In this document: positions 12,647 to 12,838 of the stretch, piece by piece | How the letters are laid out: every line of letters starts with the position of its first letter | Position numbering within the stretch: the stretch's first letter is position 1 | NCBI GenBank assembly: GCA_900321645.1 | Contig: ONWZ01000018.1 | Span: 1-12,838, forward strand | DNA length: 12,838 bases | Direction: 5' to 3' | DNA from: an uncultured Eubacteriales bacterium | Lineage (GTDB): Bacteria; Bacillota_I; Bacilli_A; RF39; UBA660 | Notes under the pieces: generated by a model | What the model saw: the letters and a program-made list of their open reading frames with translations, nothing else | The model's database searches: none | Told to the model about the DNA's origin: nothing | Made by a program: the position numbers and the translations under genes

Positions 12647-12838
12647 ATGAGTGAAGAAGAACGTATAGAATTACGAAACACAATTGAAACAATCGAAGCT
12701 AAAATCGAAGAAAATAACCGTCAAATTGCCGCACTAGAAGTAGAAAATCCCAAACAGAATATTTTTAATATGACTCCATCTAAGGAATGGGAAAAAGAAC
12801 ATGTTCATAACTATGAAGAAATAAATGCAAGAAGATTA
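12647..12838 (+). CDS. Start of a coiled-coil protein, truncated by the window edge
   Basis: Sixty-four codons are open from ATG 12647 to the end, behind GAGGGGG (12633-12639). Residues 1-33 are a charged heptad-like helix (MSEEERIELRNTIETIEAKI, NNRQIAALEVE). A Pro/Asn-rich linker and the segment TPSKEWEKEHVHNYEEINARRL follow. No signal peptide or membrane segment is seen so far. The family is not recognised. It likely shares an operon with the DUF1292 gene. Confidence 0.7.
   Translation, partial: MSEEERIELRNTIETIEAKIEENNRQIAALEVENPKQNIFNMTPSKEWEKEHVHNYEEINARRL

Noticed and set aside
1..12838. Possible use of TGA as Trp (Mollicutes code)
   Set aside because: No gene needs TGA read through and Trp is TGG throughout. 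TGA is also never used as a stop here, but with about a dozen genes in AT-rich DNA this proves nothing.
1..12838. CRISPR array, tRNA or rRNA genes, insertion sequences, attachment sites
   Set aside because: No regularly spaced repeats, no cloverleaf-like sequence, no transposase and no terminal inverted repeats were found.

Overview
This is AT-rich DNA with short intergenic gaps and strong AGGAGG-type ribosome binding sites. All complete genes stop at TAA or TAG and use TGG for Trp. Together with alanine racemase, a GH25 lysozyme, a DUF1292 protein and a SipW-like signal peptidase, this points to a low-GC Firmicute with peptidoglycan, probably an uncultured Bacilli/Mollicutes-like gut lineage. 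The taxonomic placement is inference. Most promoters I can see carry an extended -10 box (TGN-TATAAT-like).

Layout. The window opens inside a GNAT acetyltransferase (1-313). A promoter-like site and three hairpins follow (340-451); this could be a small RNA that ends in a terminator shared with an unrecognised 183-aa minus-strand gene (450-1001). From a divergent promoter runs a secretion cassette: a strongly folded leader of about 146 nt (about 1107-1252), a small TasA/camelysin-like exported protein (1253-1873), a long intercistronic hairpin, a membrane-embedded ER-type signal peptidase I of the SipW class (1954-3087), and a DUF5305-like membrane protein (3102-4184), closed by a terminator. 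A second transcription unit (4297-7591) encodes one large surface protein of about 1,098 aa. It has the same kind of N-terminal export segment, Ig-like repeats, a Hint (hedgehog/intein-type) autoprocessing domain and C-terminal InlB-B-like repeats. In this sequence it is broken by two single-base frameshifts. A small three-TM protein (7645-8028), a CYTH-domain protein (8055-8591), and a secreted, membrane-anchored bactofilin-like AGN-repeat protein (8626-9690) follow. A bidirectional terminator separates the latter from a convergent GH25 lysozyme (9709-10917, minus). The right end holds a 66-aa protein directly coupled to alanine racemase (11026-12313), a DUF1292 protein (12379-12630), and the start of a coiled-coil protein that runs off the edge.

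How the genes work together. The central theme is the cell surface. A dedicated ER-type signal peptidase sits beside two exported proteins whose N-termini share an IG(F/Y)xAFSA motif. This suggests that it matures an abundant fibre-like subunit and a large Hint-bearing surface protein. The surroundings add wall-related functions (alanine racemase, lysozyme). The most interesting points are the structured leader RNA, the hairpin between fibre subunit and peptidase, the Hint domain in a repeat-rich adhesin-like protein, and the two frameshifts in that gene.
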